The notes beneath the pieces were generated by a model. The model saw nothing but the letters and a program-made list of their open reading frames with translations. It searched no databases and was not told where the DNA came from. The position numbers were made by a program, and so were the translations under genes. DNA of 64,000 nucleotides from Nymphaea colorata (Eukaryota; Streptophyta; Magnoliopsida; Nymphaeales; Nymphaeaceae): positions 11,966,802 through 12,030,801 of the forward strand of contig NC_045145.1 in assembly GCF_008831285.2 (NCBI RefSeq). The letters are read 5' to 3'. Positions 30,676-43,657 of this stretch are shown here, piece by piece (the stretch's first letter is position 1; each line of letters opens with the position of its first letter).

Positions 30676-31249
30676 TGGTATCAGAGCCGTCAGACTTGGA
30701 GAAAACAAAATCTGTTTTTCTAGGGTTGTGAAGTTCCAACCCTGATTGCTGCGGCTACCACCGTCGCCGTCGCTACCACCACCGCCACCGTCGCTACCAC
30801 CACCGCCGCCGTCGCTACCACCACCGCCGCCGCTGCCGTTGCTGCGCCGCCGCTGTCGCCGCGCCGTGACATTGCCTCTATCGCTGCCCCACCGTGGCCG
30901 TGACCGCCGCTGCTGCGTCGCCGGTGTCGTGACTGCCGACGTCCGACGCCAACGTCTCTGCTGACGCCTCTGCCGACGCCGACCACCGACGCCGACGTCC
31001 GATGCCGTCGCCTGTTCTCGGCGCGCGCTGCCAAGCGCCGCCCTCTGCTTCCGCCGAGCGCAGTCCGCTGCTCCCGCCGCGTCCCGTTGCTTCCGCTGCT
31101 CCCGCCGCGTCCCGCTGCTCCCACCGCGTCCCGCTGCTCCTGCCGCGTCCCACCGCTTCCGCCGTTGATCCCCGACTGCGTCATCTCCCCTCTTCTCTAG
31201 GTTACTGCTGTTGTGTGTGTTCTTTGGCAGCCACTTCTAACTGGTGATC

Positions 31250-33941
31250 ATGGCTGACTCGTCTTCTTCTTCAGTCAATACTAGTCTACCTGATGTTGTG
31301 TCTGCGCGGACTGATCATGCACCGATTCAAGTTACCACCATTCAACTTACCAAGGAGAACTATTCACGATGGTCTGCTGCAATTACTATAGGGATTGCTG
31401 GGCGAGGACGCATTGCCTATGTGAATGGGAGAAAGGTTGAACCTACTGCAGATAGTCTGGCTTGGGATACATGGTTTCTTGAAGACAACCAAGTAAAAAC
31501 CTGGATTGTTAATTTAGTGTCCCCGGATATCCAACCCCTCATTCTTCGTAAGAAGACTGCAAGGGAGATGTAGATTATTTTGGAGCAGATGTATAGTCAA
31601 AAGAAAAAGAAAGTTCGTGTGTATCAACTTATGAAGGATGTGTATTCCCTGCGACAAGGTCCTCTCTCGGTTGCAGACCTTTATGTAACATTAAAATCTA
31701 AGTGGGAGGACCTTGATTATCATTCTGATATTACATGGAGGTGTCCTCACGACCAGATGCAGTATAGGACTGATAAATGGGAGAACAGGGTATTCCTTTT
31801 CTTATCCGGATTGAATGATGACTTTGAAAATATAAGGAGTCAGATTCTTAACTCTGACGAACCATTTAGTATTGAAGATGTCTATTCCCGAGTTGAAGCT
31901 GAAGAACAGAGAAGGCTGCTTTCTAGTGGACGAAAGGGGGAAGAACAGTCTGCCTATGTTAGCCGTGCCCCTGTGGGAACTCCTCGTTCTTCCTGAAAAT
32001 GTACACATTGCAAAAAACTTGGTCATACTAGGGATTTTTGTTGGGACCTGCATCCAGAGAAGAAGGATAGTAGGGGGAGGTCTTCTAGTGGGAAGAAGCC
32101 TGTATCGTCTGCAACAAGTTTGAGTGATGGGAAAGGTTCTATTTCTGCAGAACAGATTCGTAAGCTACGAGCATATTTGAGCAAGATTGATGTTGGTCAG
32201 GCAGATACACCAGATGAGGTGAAGATAAATCAGGCATTGGCTGTTTCAGGGGCAGAAGGTACTTCTTATATGGGTGAATGGATTGTTGACAATGGTGCCA
32301 CTCATCACATGACTGGCAACCCTAAGCTTTTCCATGACTACAAGCTATCCTCGGGAAAGGAATGTGTATCCCTTGCCGATGGTTCCTTTACTTCCGTGGC
32401 AGGGAAAGGGAGTCTTTTCTTGTTAAATAATTTTTTAGTTCATGATGCCTTACATGTTCCCCATCTTCCCTAAAATTTGTTATATGTTAGTAAGTTTACC
32501 AAGGAACTGAAGTGTGAACTTATATTTTTTGAAAAACGTTGTGTGTTGCAGGACTTGGTGACAGGGAAGAGGATTGGGATTGGTTTGGTGTCTGATGGGC
32601 TGTATCGGCTTCCTATACGCATTGTCACAGCTCTTATGTCAGCAGTCAGTAGGACAGAGAAGAAGGAGGAAGAGTGTCGTTAGTTATTTTTGTTTTGGCA
32701 TGAACGCCTTGGTCATCTTCCATTTGGGATTTTGAAACCTTTGTTCCCTGAACTATGTTCTAGTTTAAACATTTCCATGTTATCATGTGATGTGTGTCAG
32801 TTTACGAAACATGTTAAAGCTTCTTATCCAATTTCAAATAGTCGTTCTAATAAAACTTTCTCCTTGGTTCATTCTGATGTGTGGGGGCCTTCGGGCATTC
32901 ATTCTCGTGGTGGTTTTCAATACTTTATAACTTTTATAGATGATTATTCAAGGTGTACCTTTGTGTATTTGTTGAAAGATCGTAGTGAGGTGCCTCACAT
33001 TATTGAAACTTTCATCCTCCTAGTGGAAAACCAGTATGGAAATTCTATCAAAACTTTTCGGTCTGATAATGCTCGTGAATATATGTGTCTCACTGTTGAA
33101 GAATTCTTTCGAAAGAGGGGGATTGTTCATGAGACATCCTGTAGTTATACCCCCCCTCAAAATGGGGTTGCTGAGAGGAAAAATCGTCAGTTGCTCAATG
33201 TCACCCGAGTCATATTGTTCCAAAGAAATCTCCCAAAATACTATTGGGGAGATGTAATCCTTACTAGTGTCTACTTGATTAATCGCATGCCTAGTCGTGT
33301 GCTAAAGGGTCGTACTCCCTACTCTATGCTTCCAGGGAGTAGTCAACCTTTTCACCTTCCTCCTCGAGTCTTTGGATGTGTGTGTTTCATACATAACCAC
33401 AGCCCAAATGTGAAAAAACTTGATCCCAAATCTATTAAGGGCATCTTTCTTGGGTATTCTTCCATTCAAAAAGGTTATAAATGTCTAGGTCCCACCACTG
33501 GTCGTCTTCACATTACCAAAGATGTCAGATTCTTGGAAAATGTCTCCTATTTTGGTGAGAATTCTCTTCAGGGGGAGAAGATAATGTCTAAGGAAGAGTA
33601 TTCTCCCACACAGGAAATTCAGTTTACAGACTTTATGGATTACAGGCGTGAAGAGAATCCTGTTGCCAAGGTGCTTGGCAAAGATGAAGAGGGGACGACT
33701 ACTGATGTACATGAACAAGAGAAGGAGGGAGAGCATCCTATGGTGACAGAACAAGAGGGTAATCGTATGTTTGGACAAATGTATTCCAGGAAAAGAGCTT
33801 GTATTGACAATGTGATTAATGATGAGGAGGTTACACCGAATCCCAATCCTACTTCTTCCTTGGATGATCCAAGTCGTGTTCAGAAGCAAGATGTTGGAAG
33901 AGAAATTCAGACTAAAAAGAAAAGGAGGATCTTCCCATTGC
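31250..33941 (+). pseudogene. Copia gag-protease-integrase of the inner element
   Basis: The ATG at 31250 (MADSSSSS) opens a gag whose core is TTIQLTKENYSRWSAAIT...WDTWFLEDNQVKTWI, then a CCHC knuckle (CTHCKKLGHTRDFCWDLH). The protease motif reads DNGATHH instead of DSGATHH (32288). The integrase has the HHCC finger (HERLGH...CDVCQFTKH) and the D,D,E core (HSDVWGP, RSDNAREY, QNGVAERKN). One frame runs through, but it is stopped at 31571 (TAG for Trp), 31994 (TGA for the Arg of relatives), 32471 (TAA for Leu) and 32681 (TAG for Gln). A frameshift near 33940 moves it to the next frame. Several stops fit single transitions. Function in an intact copy: particle, processing and DNA integration. 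Confidence 0.9.
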
Positions 33942-35601
33942 CTTGAGAAAAGGTGTCAGGTCATGTACCCAGCACCCTATTGGTAACTTCGTATCTTACT
34001 CTAGATTGAGCACTGACTATAAATGTTTTGTATCCTCCTTGGCTGTGGTTGTGATTCCCAGGAATGCTACAGAGGCTCAGGGTGACACTAAGTGGTCTCA
34101 TGCAATGAAAGAAGAGTTGGAAGCTTTAGACAGAAATCAGACATGGGAAGTGGTTGATATTCCTGAAGCAGCCGACTTGGTTGGGTCGAAGTGAGTCTAC
34201 ACTGTTAAGTACAAACCAGATGGGAACATTGAGAGGTACAAAGCACGATTGGTGGCCAAGGGGTTCAGTCAGAAATATGGGATCGACTACTTAGAGACGT
34301 TTGCTCCAGTTGCAAAGATGAAGACTGTTAGAGTTATTATTTCATTGACGGTGCTGAAGGGTTGGGAGATGTGCCAACTTGATGTGAAAAATATTTTTCT
34401 CAATGGAGATCTCGAAGAAGAGGTGTACATGTGCATGCCACCAGGTTTTGAGAAACCTGGAAAATGCTATAAACTGAAGAAAGCTTTGTATGGGCTGAAA
34501 CAGTCTCCCCGAGCATGGTTTAAACGGCTTAGACTTGTTATGAAGAAACATGGCTACAAACAAGGAAATGGAGATCATACCCTGTTTGTAAAGAGAAGAG
34601 AGAGTAAAGTTACTCTACTATTGGTTTATGTTGATGATATGATTGTTACAGGTGATGATAAGGAAGAGATAGCAAGATTAAATGGTTTACTATCTACTGA
34701 ATTTGATTTAAAAGATCTTGGTAAGCTGAAGTATTTCCTTGGTATTGAAATTGCTAGATCAGGTACAACTCTTGTACTTAGTCAAAGGAAGTATACCCTA
34801 GATCTACTGAAGGAGACAGGAAAACTGGGGTGCAGACCAGCCTCTACTCCTATAGATGCTGGGCATAAACTTGGTAGCAAAGATGGAGAACTGTTATGTG
34901 AAGAAGCTAAAGGGAGATATCAACGTCTAGTTGGCAAACTGATTTATCTCACTCTGACTAGACCTGATATCACATTTGCTGTAAATGTGATGAGCCAGTT
35001 CATGCATGCACCTACAAATATGCACTTGAAGGCTGTAGATAGAATTCTGTGCTACTTGAAGAAGAATCCCGGGAAGGGACTTCTATATGTGCAACAAAGA
35101 TCTATTGAAGTTGAAGGGTATTCTGATGCAGACTGGGCAGGCTGTGTTGACACCAGAAGATCTACTTCAGGGTACTGCGTCTACTTGGGGGGAAATTTAG
35201 TTGTTTGGAGAAGCAAGAGACAAGATGTGTGTTCCCGCTCGAGTGCAGAGGCTGAATATAGGGCTGTGGCTACTGGGGTATCAGAATTGTTATGGTTGAA
35301 GATCTTACTGACAGATATTGGAATAGAGATTGAAGGGCCTATGAGGATGTATTGTGATAATAAGTCTGCAATTAACTTGGCTAACAACCCGGTTCTTCAT
35401 GATCGAACAAAGCATGTGGAGATTGACTGTCACTTCATCAAAGAAAGGATTGATGCTAAGGAATTAACGCTACCATACATGAAGTCTCAAGACCAAACTG
35501 CTGATATCCTAACCAAGGCCTTAAGTGTAACTCCATTTGAGAGAAATGTATCCAAGTTGGGCATGTTTGATATGTATGCCCAACTTGAGGGGGAGTGTTG
35601 A
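33942..35601 (+). pseudogene. Copia reverse transcriptase-RNase H of the inner element
   Basis: After the frameshift the frame reads RKGVRSCTQHPIGNFVSYSRL, then the start of the reverse transcriptase (WSHAMKEELEALDRNQTWEVV). It is stopped at 34192 by TGA in place of Trp, and is then open for 450 codons to 35601. Motifs present are YKARLVAKGFSQ, the catalytic LLVYVDDMIVTG (about 34622-34657), KYFLGIEIAR, LTRPDITFAVN, and RNase H GYSDADWAGC, SSAEAEYRA, CDNKSAI and RTKHVEIDCHFI. The stop codon overlaps the start of the 3' LTR. Apart from the one nonsense codon this part is well preserved. Confidence 0.92.
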
Positions 35602-35790
35602 CGGGTTTTGTTGTCCGGGTCCGGATCCTTACCCTAATCTTAGTGTTAATGAAGTTTTGAAGAGAGTGTGTGTCTGGAGGCTAGTGGGCACCAGACCTCC
35701 TCACCCGTGGTTTTTCTTCCCTCGCGTTGAGGGTTTTCCACGTTACATCTGTGTGCTTTCTTCTACTCTCGTGCATATTTTGTTTCTACA
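35596..35790 (+). repeat. 3' LTR of inner copia element (45-bp deletion)
   Basis: Same ends as the 5' LTR. The segment between TTACCC and TAATCTTAG is missing 45 bp, probably by slippage between two ACCC words. Confidence 0.95.
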
Positions 35791-35795
35791 TTGAC

Positions 35796-38360
35796 AAAAT
35801 ATCTGAGGTATGGTCATTTACATTATAATGGCTTGAAATTATTAAATAATAAAAACATGGCATTAGGTTTACCTCATATTATATGTAGTGATGAGATTTG
35901 TGAAAGATGTTTATATGGAAAGCAACATTATATGCTTTTCCTAATTGAAAAGGCATGAAGGGCCAAGAAGCCTCTTGGACACTATCATGCAGACATCTAT
36001 GGGCCCATGCATGCTCATTCTTTGAACAACAGTAAATATTTCCTTTTGTTTAGTGATTATTTTACTTGTATGAATTGAGTATAATTTCTTACGCAAAAAT
36101 CAGAAGCTTTTGAAAAAATTTAAGAGTTCAATGCTTTAGTAGAAAATACCAACAATCGTGTCATAAAGTGTTGGCACACAGATTGAGGATGAGAATTTTT
36201 ATTTACTGATTTTGATGATTTTTGTAAAAAGAATGAAATTCACAAATAGTTAACACCTCAACAAAATGGTGTTGTTGAGAAAACTATGGTAAAAATGGCT
36301 AGAAGTATGGTGAGTGAAAGCCAACTTCCAAATGATTATTGTGCAGAAGCAATGACTACTGCAGTTCATATTTTAAACATTTCACTAACTAAAGCAGTAC
36401 ACAATCGAATACCCTATGAGGTTTGGTGGAAAAACAAACATGATGTAAGTGATTTACGAGTTTTTGGCTATAGGAGAATTTTTATCTAATAATTTTTATT
36501 ATTTTTGTAAAAAAAAGAAATTTGCTGGAAATTGACAATAATGAAGACACCTCAACGAAATAGTGTTGTTGAGTGAAAAAAACAAAACTATGGTAGAAAT
36601 GACTAGAAGTATGGTGAGTGAAAGCCAACTTCCAAATCATTTTTGGGTAAAAGCAATGGATACTACAGTTCATATTTTAAACATTTCACCAACTAAAGTA
36701 GTACGCAATTGAACACCCTATGCGACTTGGTGGAAACACAAACCTGATGTAAATAATTTATGAGTTTTTGGGTGTATTTCATATGCTTTAATTGATTCAA
36801 GCAAGTGCACTAAGTTGGACAAGACAAGTAAAAAAATTATATTGGTTGGATATTCAGATGTTACAAAAGGGTATCAGTTAACCCTGATACCAAAAAACTT
36901 ATTTTGGGCGAGATGTTTTTTATGAAAGCAGTTTTCGAAAGTGAGATAAGAAAAATGAGCATTTGGTTATTGAAAATGACTCAAATGAACCAAATAAATT
37001 TGAAAACGATGTTTTCCTATAGAGCTCAAAGAAACCAAGATATTGAACCTACTATAGACAATGACTGTCTCCAAAAAAGGTAAGGACGTTGATGATCTTT
37101 ATAATTGTGCACTTGCTTTGATGATTACAGAATGAACGTGTTCTGAAGATGCTTGAAGAAAACAAGAACGAGAGAAATTCATGAAAAAAGATATAGCGGC
37201 TATTGAAAAGAATGACACTTGAGAACTTGTAGATCTACCAGATGGCCAAAATGCCATTGGTATTAAATGGGTCTATAAAGTAAAATATAATGTTGATAGA
37301 AGCATGCAAAAATACAAAGCAAGACTTGTTGCAAAAGGGTATGCTAAAAAATATGGGGTAGATTTTTTAGAAACTTTTTTCCATATTGCACATTTTGAAA
37401 CTATTAGAATTATTTTGGCATTAGCTGCTCATATGAAATGGCTAGTTTTCTAGTTTGATGTGAAGTTGACATTTTTAAATGGCTTCTTCAAAGAAGAAGT
37501 CTATGTTTACCAACGACAGAGGCTTGTTATTAATTGGCAAGAGGAAAATGTATATAGGTTGAAAAAGACTCTTTATGGCCTTCACAAGCACCACAAGCCT
37601 GGTATGGGAGATTAGACACATACTTAATGCATACTTAATGCATAATGGTTTTCATAAAGTAAAAGTGAACCAACTTTGTATGTGAAGGGAACAATGAGAG
37701 CCAATGAGAAGTTACATAAGAGTTTGATTGGGAAATTCATGTACCTCACATAGACTCGCCCAAATATTGTATTCTCAATTAGTCAGATATCAAGGTTTAC
37801 ACATTGTCCATCAATACATCATTTTGAAGTAGCAAAACAGATCATCTGTTATATTCGATCAACAACCAACTATGAGATTTGGTACCAATGTAATTCTGAT
37901 TTTAAGTTAATTGGCTTTTCTAACAGTGATTGGGCAGGTTTTGTTGGTGTAGATATATTTTACTCTTAGCTCGAGGGCTGTGTCGTAGATGTCCGAAAAG
38001 CAAGCAACTATGGCCCTACCAACTTCAGAAACAAAGTATATTGTCACAACTACAACTGCGTGTCAAACAATATGGATTTGAAGAATTTTATTGAACTTGC
38101 ATAAAAAGCAAGTCAAGGCAACATAGCTACTTTGCGACCATCAAGCAACAATTGTCATCACAAAAAATCTGGTATTCCTTGAAAGAACTAAACACATTGA
38201 GTTACAGCGTCACTTTATCCGTGAAGCTGTTGTTGATGGAATGATAATAATTAAATATTGTCCCACAAATGATCAAGTTGCAGACTGATTTACGAAGCAC
38301 TTGGCCATTCAAAGTTTGTAAAATTTAGGTTCATTTCTTGAAGTATCAAGTTTTGCATCA
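35796..38360 (+). pseudogene. Outer copia integrase-reverse transcriptase-RNase H remnant
   Basis: Continues the outer element after the inner insertion. Parts are integrase (GMKGQEASWTLSC...HADIYGPMHAH, 35950-36020; QNGVVEKTM, 36262), then a duplicated integrase segment (see 36187-36774). Next is reverse transcriptase from GIKWVYKVKYN (37260) through YKARLVAKGYAKKYGVDFLETF, LNGFFKEEVYVYQ and KKTLYGLHK to ...EPTLYVK (37680). RNase H follows with FSNSDWAGF (37915), SETKYI-like sequence and RTKHIELQRHFI (38190). The catalytic YVDD region, expected between TLYVK and SLIGKFMYLT, is absent. Stops occur throughout. Confidence 0.82.
36187..36774 (+). repeat. Internal tandem duplication of integrase sequence, period about 294 bp
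   Basis: The stretch around ACACCTCAACAAAATGG (36254) is repeated around 36548. Both copies read ...MVKMARSMVSESQLPN...VHILNIS.TK...RVFG. The copies have diverged by about a tenth, so the duplication is old but later than the element's insertion, or was carried at insertion. Confidence 0.85.
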
Positions 38361-38368
38361 AGAGGGAG

Positions 38369-38825
38369 TATTAAAATATGAAGTTAATGGATGGCCAAGC
38401 AATGAGTTTTAAATTGATGCCATAGTAATGCACAATGACGCATATGACAGTTAAAAAATTAAGTATTACATTAATGTATGATAGTTGTATTTTTTTCATA
38501 TGGTATAGATATGTCAATATGAGTTACCAAGGGTAATGTCCATTATGCTCTACACTTAACTCATGTTTTAATGTGTTTTTTTTAATGTATGTCATGAGTT
38601 ATGCCATCATTATAATGGAAGTTATCGGTCATAGGTTATGGTCTTGAGGTCTTATAAATAGGTGATTCGGAAGGTATATCTTACACAAAGTGTAAGTTGT
38701 AATAAGGTGGTCTTGTGGGTGTCATGAGTTGTATGAATGCTCTCATCCCCTAATTCAGAAGTTGTTTTGCAAGTTCATTGTGTGCAACATAAGGTATGAC
38801 ATTCTATTATTGTTTATTTCCAACA
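38369..38825 (+). repeat. 3' LTR of outer copia element
   Basis: 457 bp from TATTAAAATATGAAG to TTTATTTCCAACA, preceded by the purine tract AAGAGGGAG and followed by the duplication AGATT. Confidence 0.88.
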
Positions 38826-38830
38826 AGATT

Positions 38831-40290
38831 TACTGGCCAATATGACATCTCTAATCTCCTCTTAAAGACTACTGGTAAATCTGATCATTGTCTTGCTCCT
38901 CCACCTGTGGCCAATGATGGCAAGGCTGAGAACATGCCTAAAAATGACCATCATTTGGGAGAAGATTGATGAAAAATTCCTCATATGCCAGCTTGATTGC
39001 TTATGGGTCTTAAATCAACTCATTGTTAATTAGTAGAGAGCTAATGCTATTCTTTGCCTAGCGATATTATCCTTCATTTGGTAGTAAAAAGTATTCCAGT
39101 CTCCCTCTAAGAACCATTTCTACTTGGCTTTTTGTTTCATAATTCCTCTTCCTCCTTCAAGGTATGGAGGTACTCCTTCCTGGGACAACTCGCCAAGTTT
39201 CCATCATGAGTAGACGGCCTTGATCCATGATCCCTTAGACATGGCCAAGTTTAGAGCGAATGCCTTCAAAGTGGAAGGAAACAAGGCCATACTGGTGCTT
39301 ATTCCGTCTGGCTAGGTCACATCTAGCTTGGAGCTGAGGCAGATCATGGGGCAGCCTCTAAGAGAGATTCTCCAACTTCGTGCCACAATACTCTCACAAT
39401 CAGGTCACTGGGTGTAAAAATTAAAGAATCTAAATGGACCTTTACTCTCTTTTAGATGCATAATTATGGGGGCATTTATAAACCTAGGTTTTATGAAGAC
39501 CATCCTCAGAGAATCTTAAGATCATGGCAACCAACAAAGTGCTCCATCCAAGATCTATTAACAGATGCTCTATCCAGCTTGCAAAAGATGAGGCCTTCAC
39601 CCTGCCACTTGTTAAGTGCTGTTTGCAATAAATAGCCTTTACGGGATCACAATTATACATAAATGAATTGTGTCCCCTGCAAGCTGTAGTAATTGAGAAG
39701 CTTTCCTATTTTATCCAAAGCACTTTTCATAGAATTAAGATCATCCGCAATGAGTAAAGGAAGACTGGAACTACAGTTTATATATGAGAGTTTATAGAAG
39801 CATATGTTCCGTTCCTATGAGAGATTGCATTGTGCATGACATCAAACTCCTTACTTTCAGCTCTCTCCACAAAATTCCATCAATCCAAAATTTGCTGATG
39901 CAGGTCCTATTTAGACTGACCAATTTAAGAATTCCACAAAAATTTTGACAATTCCATTGAAGTAATCCATGTTGGTCACAAAAGCATAGTCCTCAAATTA
40001 GAGGCAAAACTTATGAAGAAAGGCCTAGTTCATATAAGTTTCAACAATGAAGAAAACCGCAGGATTGAGATCATGCAAAATTAGTTTAGCTTCCTCCTAG
40101 CTAATGAACGCACCAAGCCTCGTGCATTCCAAACCAAAATGCACACTAATGGGAGGTTGGATCAGCATTTGCACCCTGATCAGCCTCAACTGCCATGGCA
40201 CATTTCACATCTTGTGAGATGGAGAAATGCTGGAGAGAGTAAGAGGGCTTAAGTGCGGTGATCTCCCTTCAGGTTCAATGAGGATTTATT
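38831..40290 (-). pseudogene. LINE 5' part: endonuclease and start of reverse transcriptase (broken)
   Basis: Continues the LINE of 26990-29025 on the far side of the copia insertion. On the minus strand, 40150-40030 resembles the start of an apurinic-type endonuclease (VHFGLECTRLGAFIS.EEAKL, then LNPAVFFIVET). 39115-39075 resembles the K.KWFLEGDWNTF motif just before the reverse transcriptase. 38880-38830 leads into DVILASKSTGDKDM, which joins 29025 directly once the copia element is removed. Many stops are present. An ORF1 was not recognised; the microsatellite at 40409 lies just beyond. Confidence 0.72.
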
Positions 40291-40404
40291 GATTTCTCAA
40301 GCCCAATATTGTGAGAGACTTGTCACAAGAAGGGGTGCCCAATGGCACCCATGTAAGAATTTTCTTTTGCTTATGGAGAAAATACTTTTTCTCTTTCTCA
40401 CTCG

Positions 40405-41562
<1,158 letters not shown>

Positions 41563-41663
41563 AGTTCTGAGTTTGAGAATGATTGAATTATAATGTTTGA
41601 GATTAAGAATGATAGAATTAGGATGTTTGAGATTGAGAATGATAGAATTAGGATGTCTGAGTT
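41563..41663. repeat. 30-bp tandem repeat, about 3.3 copies
   Basis: Units of the form GAGAATGATAGAATTAGGATGTTTGAGATT follow one another at a 30-bp spacing with few changes. Confidence 0.85.
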
Positions 41664-41929
41664 TGAAAATAAGCTCTATGGAGGCACTGGAAAAGATATT
41701 AATATTACCTTGAGAAATGGAGTCTGGGAAATGGGCCAGATAAGTTAGTTTGGTGGGAAGAATGTGGGAGTGCATGTGACGTTTGGAAGAGGTGCAGGTT
41801 GACATTTTGCGAGGAAGAATGGAGAGAGCTGCTCTGGTCCAGCCTAGCTAGTTCCTGCCAGAAGTTGCTGGGGTTGTACATTGCCAGTGAAGTCAGACTG
41901 CTGATGTAGAAAAGGATTCAAGGTTATGG

Positions 41930-42900
41930 CATCCAGCTTGCTAGTAGATGTTGTCGAACGGGCAGGGGCAGAGTCAGCCCTTTGATACTTCTATAGGCAG
42001 TTCCATCTTTAAGTTTGTCTCCTTCAAACTTAGACATAGGCACATTAGGAGCAGCTGACATGTCCGTTGCTTTTGCTTCTTCCATTTGAGCTTTTTTTAA
42101 GAAATCCTTGACGTATTTTTGTTGTGACAAGAGAAGTCTGGTAGCTTTGTGGCTGACCTCGATACCAAGAAAGTAATAAATCTTCCCAAGGTTTTTGATG
42201 GAGAAATTGTTACCTATCTCATAGATGAAGTTTTGCAATTCCTGTAGAGAGATCCCTATCACAACAACATCATTTACACAAATAAGAATGTACACAGTGT
42301 ATAATGTAGACAAATATGTAAATAAAGAAGACTCAGATTTGAATCCTTCAAATCCCTTGGATATGAGGTATATGCTCAAACTTTCAAACCATGCCCGTGG
42401 AGCTTGTTTGAGGCCATGTAGAGATTTCTTTAGTCTGCATACATGATGGGGATTGTACTTAACTTCAAATCCTGGTAGTTGACTCATACAAACTTCTTTT
42501 AAAGTTTCATGGAGAAATACATTGTTAACGTCTAGTTGGTGGACTTTTCATCTTCGACTAGTGGCAATGGATTGAACAAGGTTAACCATAGTAGGCTTTA
42601 CAGGACAGAAAGTATCAAAGTATTCTATCTCTTCATGTTGACTATATCCTTTGGCCACAAGACAGGCTTTGAACCATGCCATAGACCCATTTGCGTGCCT
42701 CTTAACCTTGTAAATCTATCGACATCCTATTACATTGTAGTGTGATTTAGAAAGAACCAAATCCAAAATTTTGTTTCTGTGAAGAGCTTCTATCTCGCTT
42801 GCCATTAATTTATTCCATTTAAAGGATAAATATTTTCCTTTTGAGGGGAGGCCAAGGCCCCTGCTGGACCCCTTTGAATCTGCCCCTGTTGGGCGCTAGA
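41930..42900 (-). pseudogene. Copia reverse transcriptase relic, minus strand
   Basis: Bases 42487-41924 stay open for 187 codons: SQLPGFE, VCRLKKSLHGLKQAPRAWFE, then CVNDVVVIG where YVDD should stand (first catalytic Asp changed to Asn). KNLGKIYYFLGIEVS and LLLSQQKYVKDFL follow. Upstream, 42890-42490 gives a broken N-terminal half (WHQLDVNN.FLHETLKEVCM). No LTRs were found around it. It ends abruptly near 41930 in unrelated sequence. It is a fragment of a copia lineage different from family A. Confidence 0.85.
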
Positions 42901-43101
42901 ATTTGATGACCATAGGTTGTGATATGGTCAAGGGAGTATGCAGGTGGATAGGAGCCAAACTTGTAGCATACAAAATTCTCGAAAAAGATATCCTAAATGA
43001 GTTTCAAAATCAGTTCAATGGTAAAATGGTTGGAGGATTATTTTCTTTGTTGTCTGCTGGTTGATCAGAAGCAAGTGTGTGCATGAGGGCATCTGAGCAA
43101 A

Positions 43102-43261
43102 GTATGAGGATCAAGGGGAGGTATGCGTGGCAGTGCTGCAAGGAAGCCTATTTAAGTGTAAATACCGATGGTTAAAACTTGGTATGAGGATCAAGGGGAG
43201 GTATGCGTGGCAGTGCTGCAAGGAAGCCTATTTAAGTGTAAATACCGATGGTTAAAACTTG
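43102..43261. repeat. Identical 80-bp tandem duplication
   Basis: Bases 43102-43181 are repeated without difference at 43182-43261 (GTATGAGGATCAAGGGGAGG...GGTTAAAACTTG). Complete identity suggests a very recent duplication or an assembly artefact. Confidence 0.95.
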
Positions 43262-43657
43262 AATTAACACCCGCCTTATAATCTGTGGGATGGAGAAGAG
43301 GAGCAATAGAAGAGAGATTTTCATCCATATTTATGTGTGTGCGGATTGGGAGTGGAAGGAGAATAGCTGGGTTGAGTTTACTATGGTAACAGTGTGAAGG
43401 CTGTAGCATCTATAGGCAGGCCGCAGAATTGAAGATACTCACGATGAGGGTGTGATGCGTGTACTAGTAAGGATCCACGGAAGCAAGACAAGGAATATTA
43501 TATCCTCCATGGATGGGTGGGTTAGGATGTTCAGGATGACATTGATGCTATCACTGTGGAAAAGGATCCAGAGTTATAGATCTGTGTCTGACAATCTTAA
43601 CACAGATATGAAAGAATGCTAACTTGTTTTCTTTTTTGTTTTTTGAAGGATTGTGGC
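43262..43657. other. No gene seen
   Basis: Sequence between the duplication and the gypsy LTR has no family resemblance that I can see in any frame. Confidence 0.35.

Larger units (their letters stand above)
30436..35790 (+). mobile_element. Inner Ty1/copia LTR retrotransposon (family A)
   Basis: Target-site duplication TTGAC lies at 30431-30435 and 35791-35795. LTRs are at 30436-30675 (240 bp) and 35596-35790 (195 bp, with a 45-bp internal deletion), both TGTTGACGGG...TTTCTACA. They differ by about four substitutions over the shared part, so the insertion is recent compared with its host element. The primer-binding site TGGTATCAGAGC (initiator tRNA-Met) is at 30676. The polypurine tract GAGGGGGAG ends at 35595. 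Order is gag, protease, integrase, reverse transcriptase, RNase H, as in copia. Five in-frame stops and one frameshift disable it. The leader at 30740-31190 is low-complexity GCC/ACC-rich. Relatives in this window are at 53284, 58554 and 60819. Confidence 0.95.
29031..38825 (+). mobile_element. Outer Ty1/copia LTR retrotransposon inserted in the LINE
   Basis: The target-site duplication AGATT lies at 29026-29030 and 38826-38830. The flanking LINE sequence joins across it in frame-like continuity. LTRs are at 29031 to about 29440 and 38369-38825. The 3' LTR ends in CA, but both LTRs begin TATTAAAA rather than TG. The polypurine tract AAGAGGGAG precedes 38369. Where they align, the LTRs differ at roughly one base in eight by eye, so the insertion is old. 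The 5' LTR lacks its last ~95 bp, and the primer-binding site and gag start are missing. Remaining coding parts are listed separately. The inner copia element at 30436-35790 interrupts it. Confidence 0.9.

Noticed and set aside
30746-31247. Pro/Ser/Arg- and Gly-rich frames on both strands
   Set aside because: They come from a GCC/ACC-rich low-complexity leader between the primer-binding site and gag of the inner copia element. There is no family resemblance, and the same kind of leader occurs at 58830-59420.
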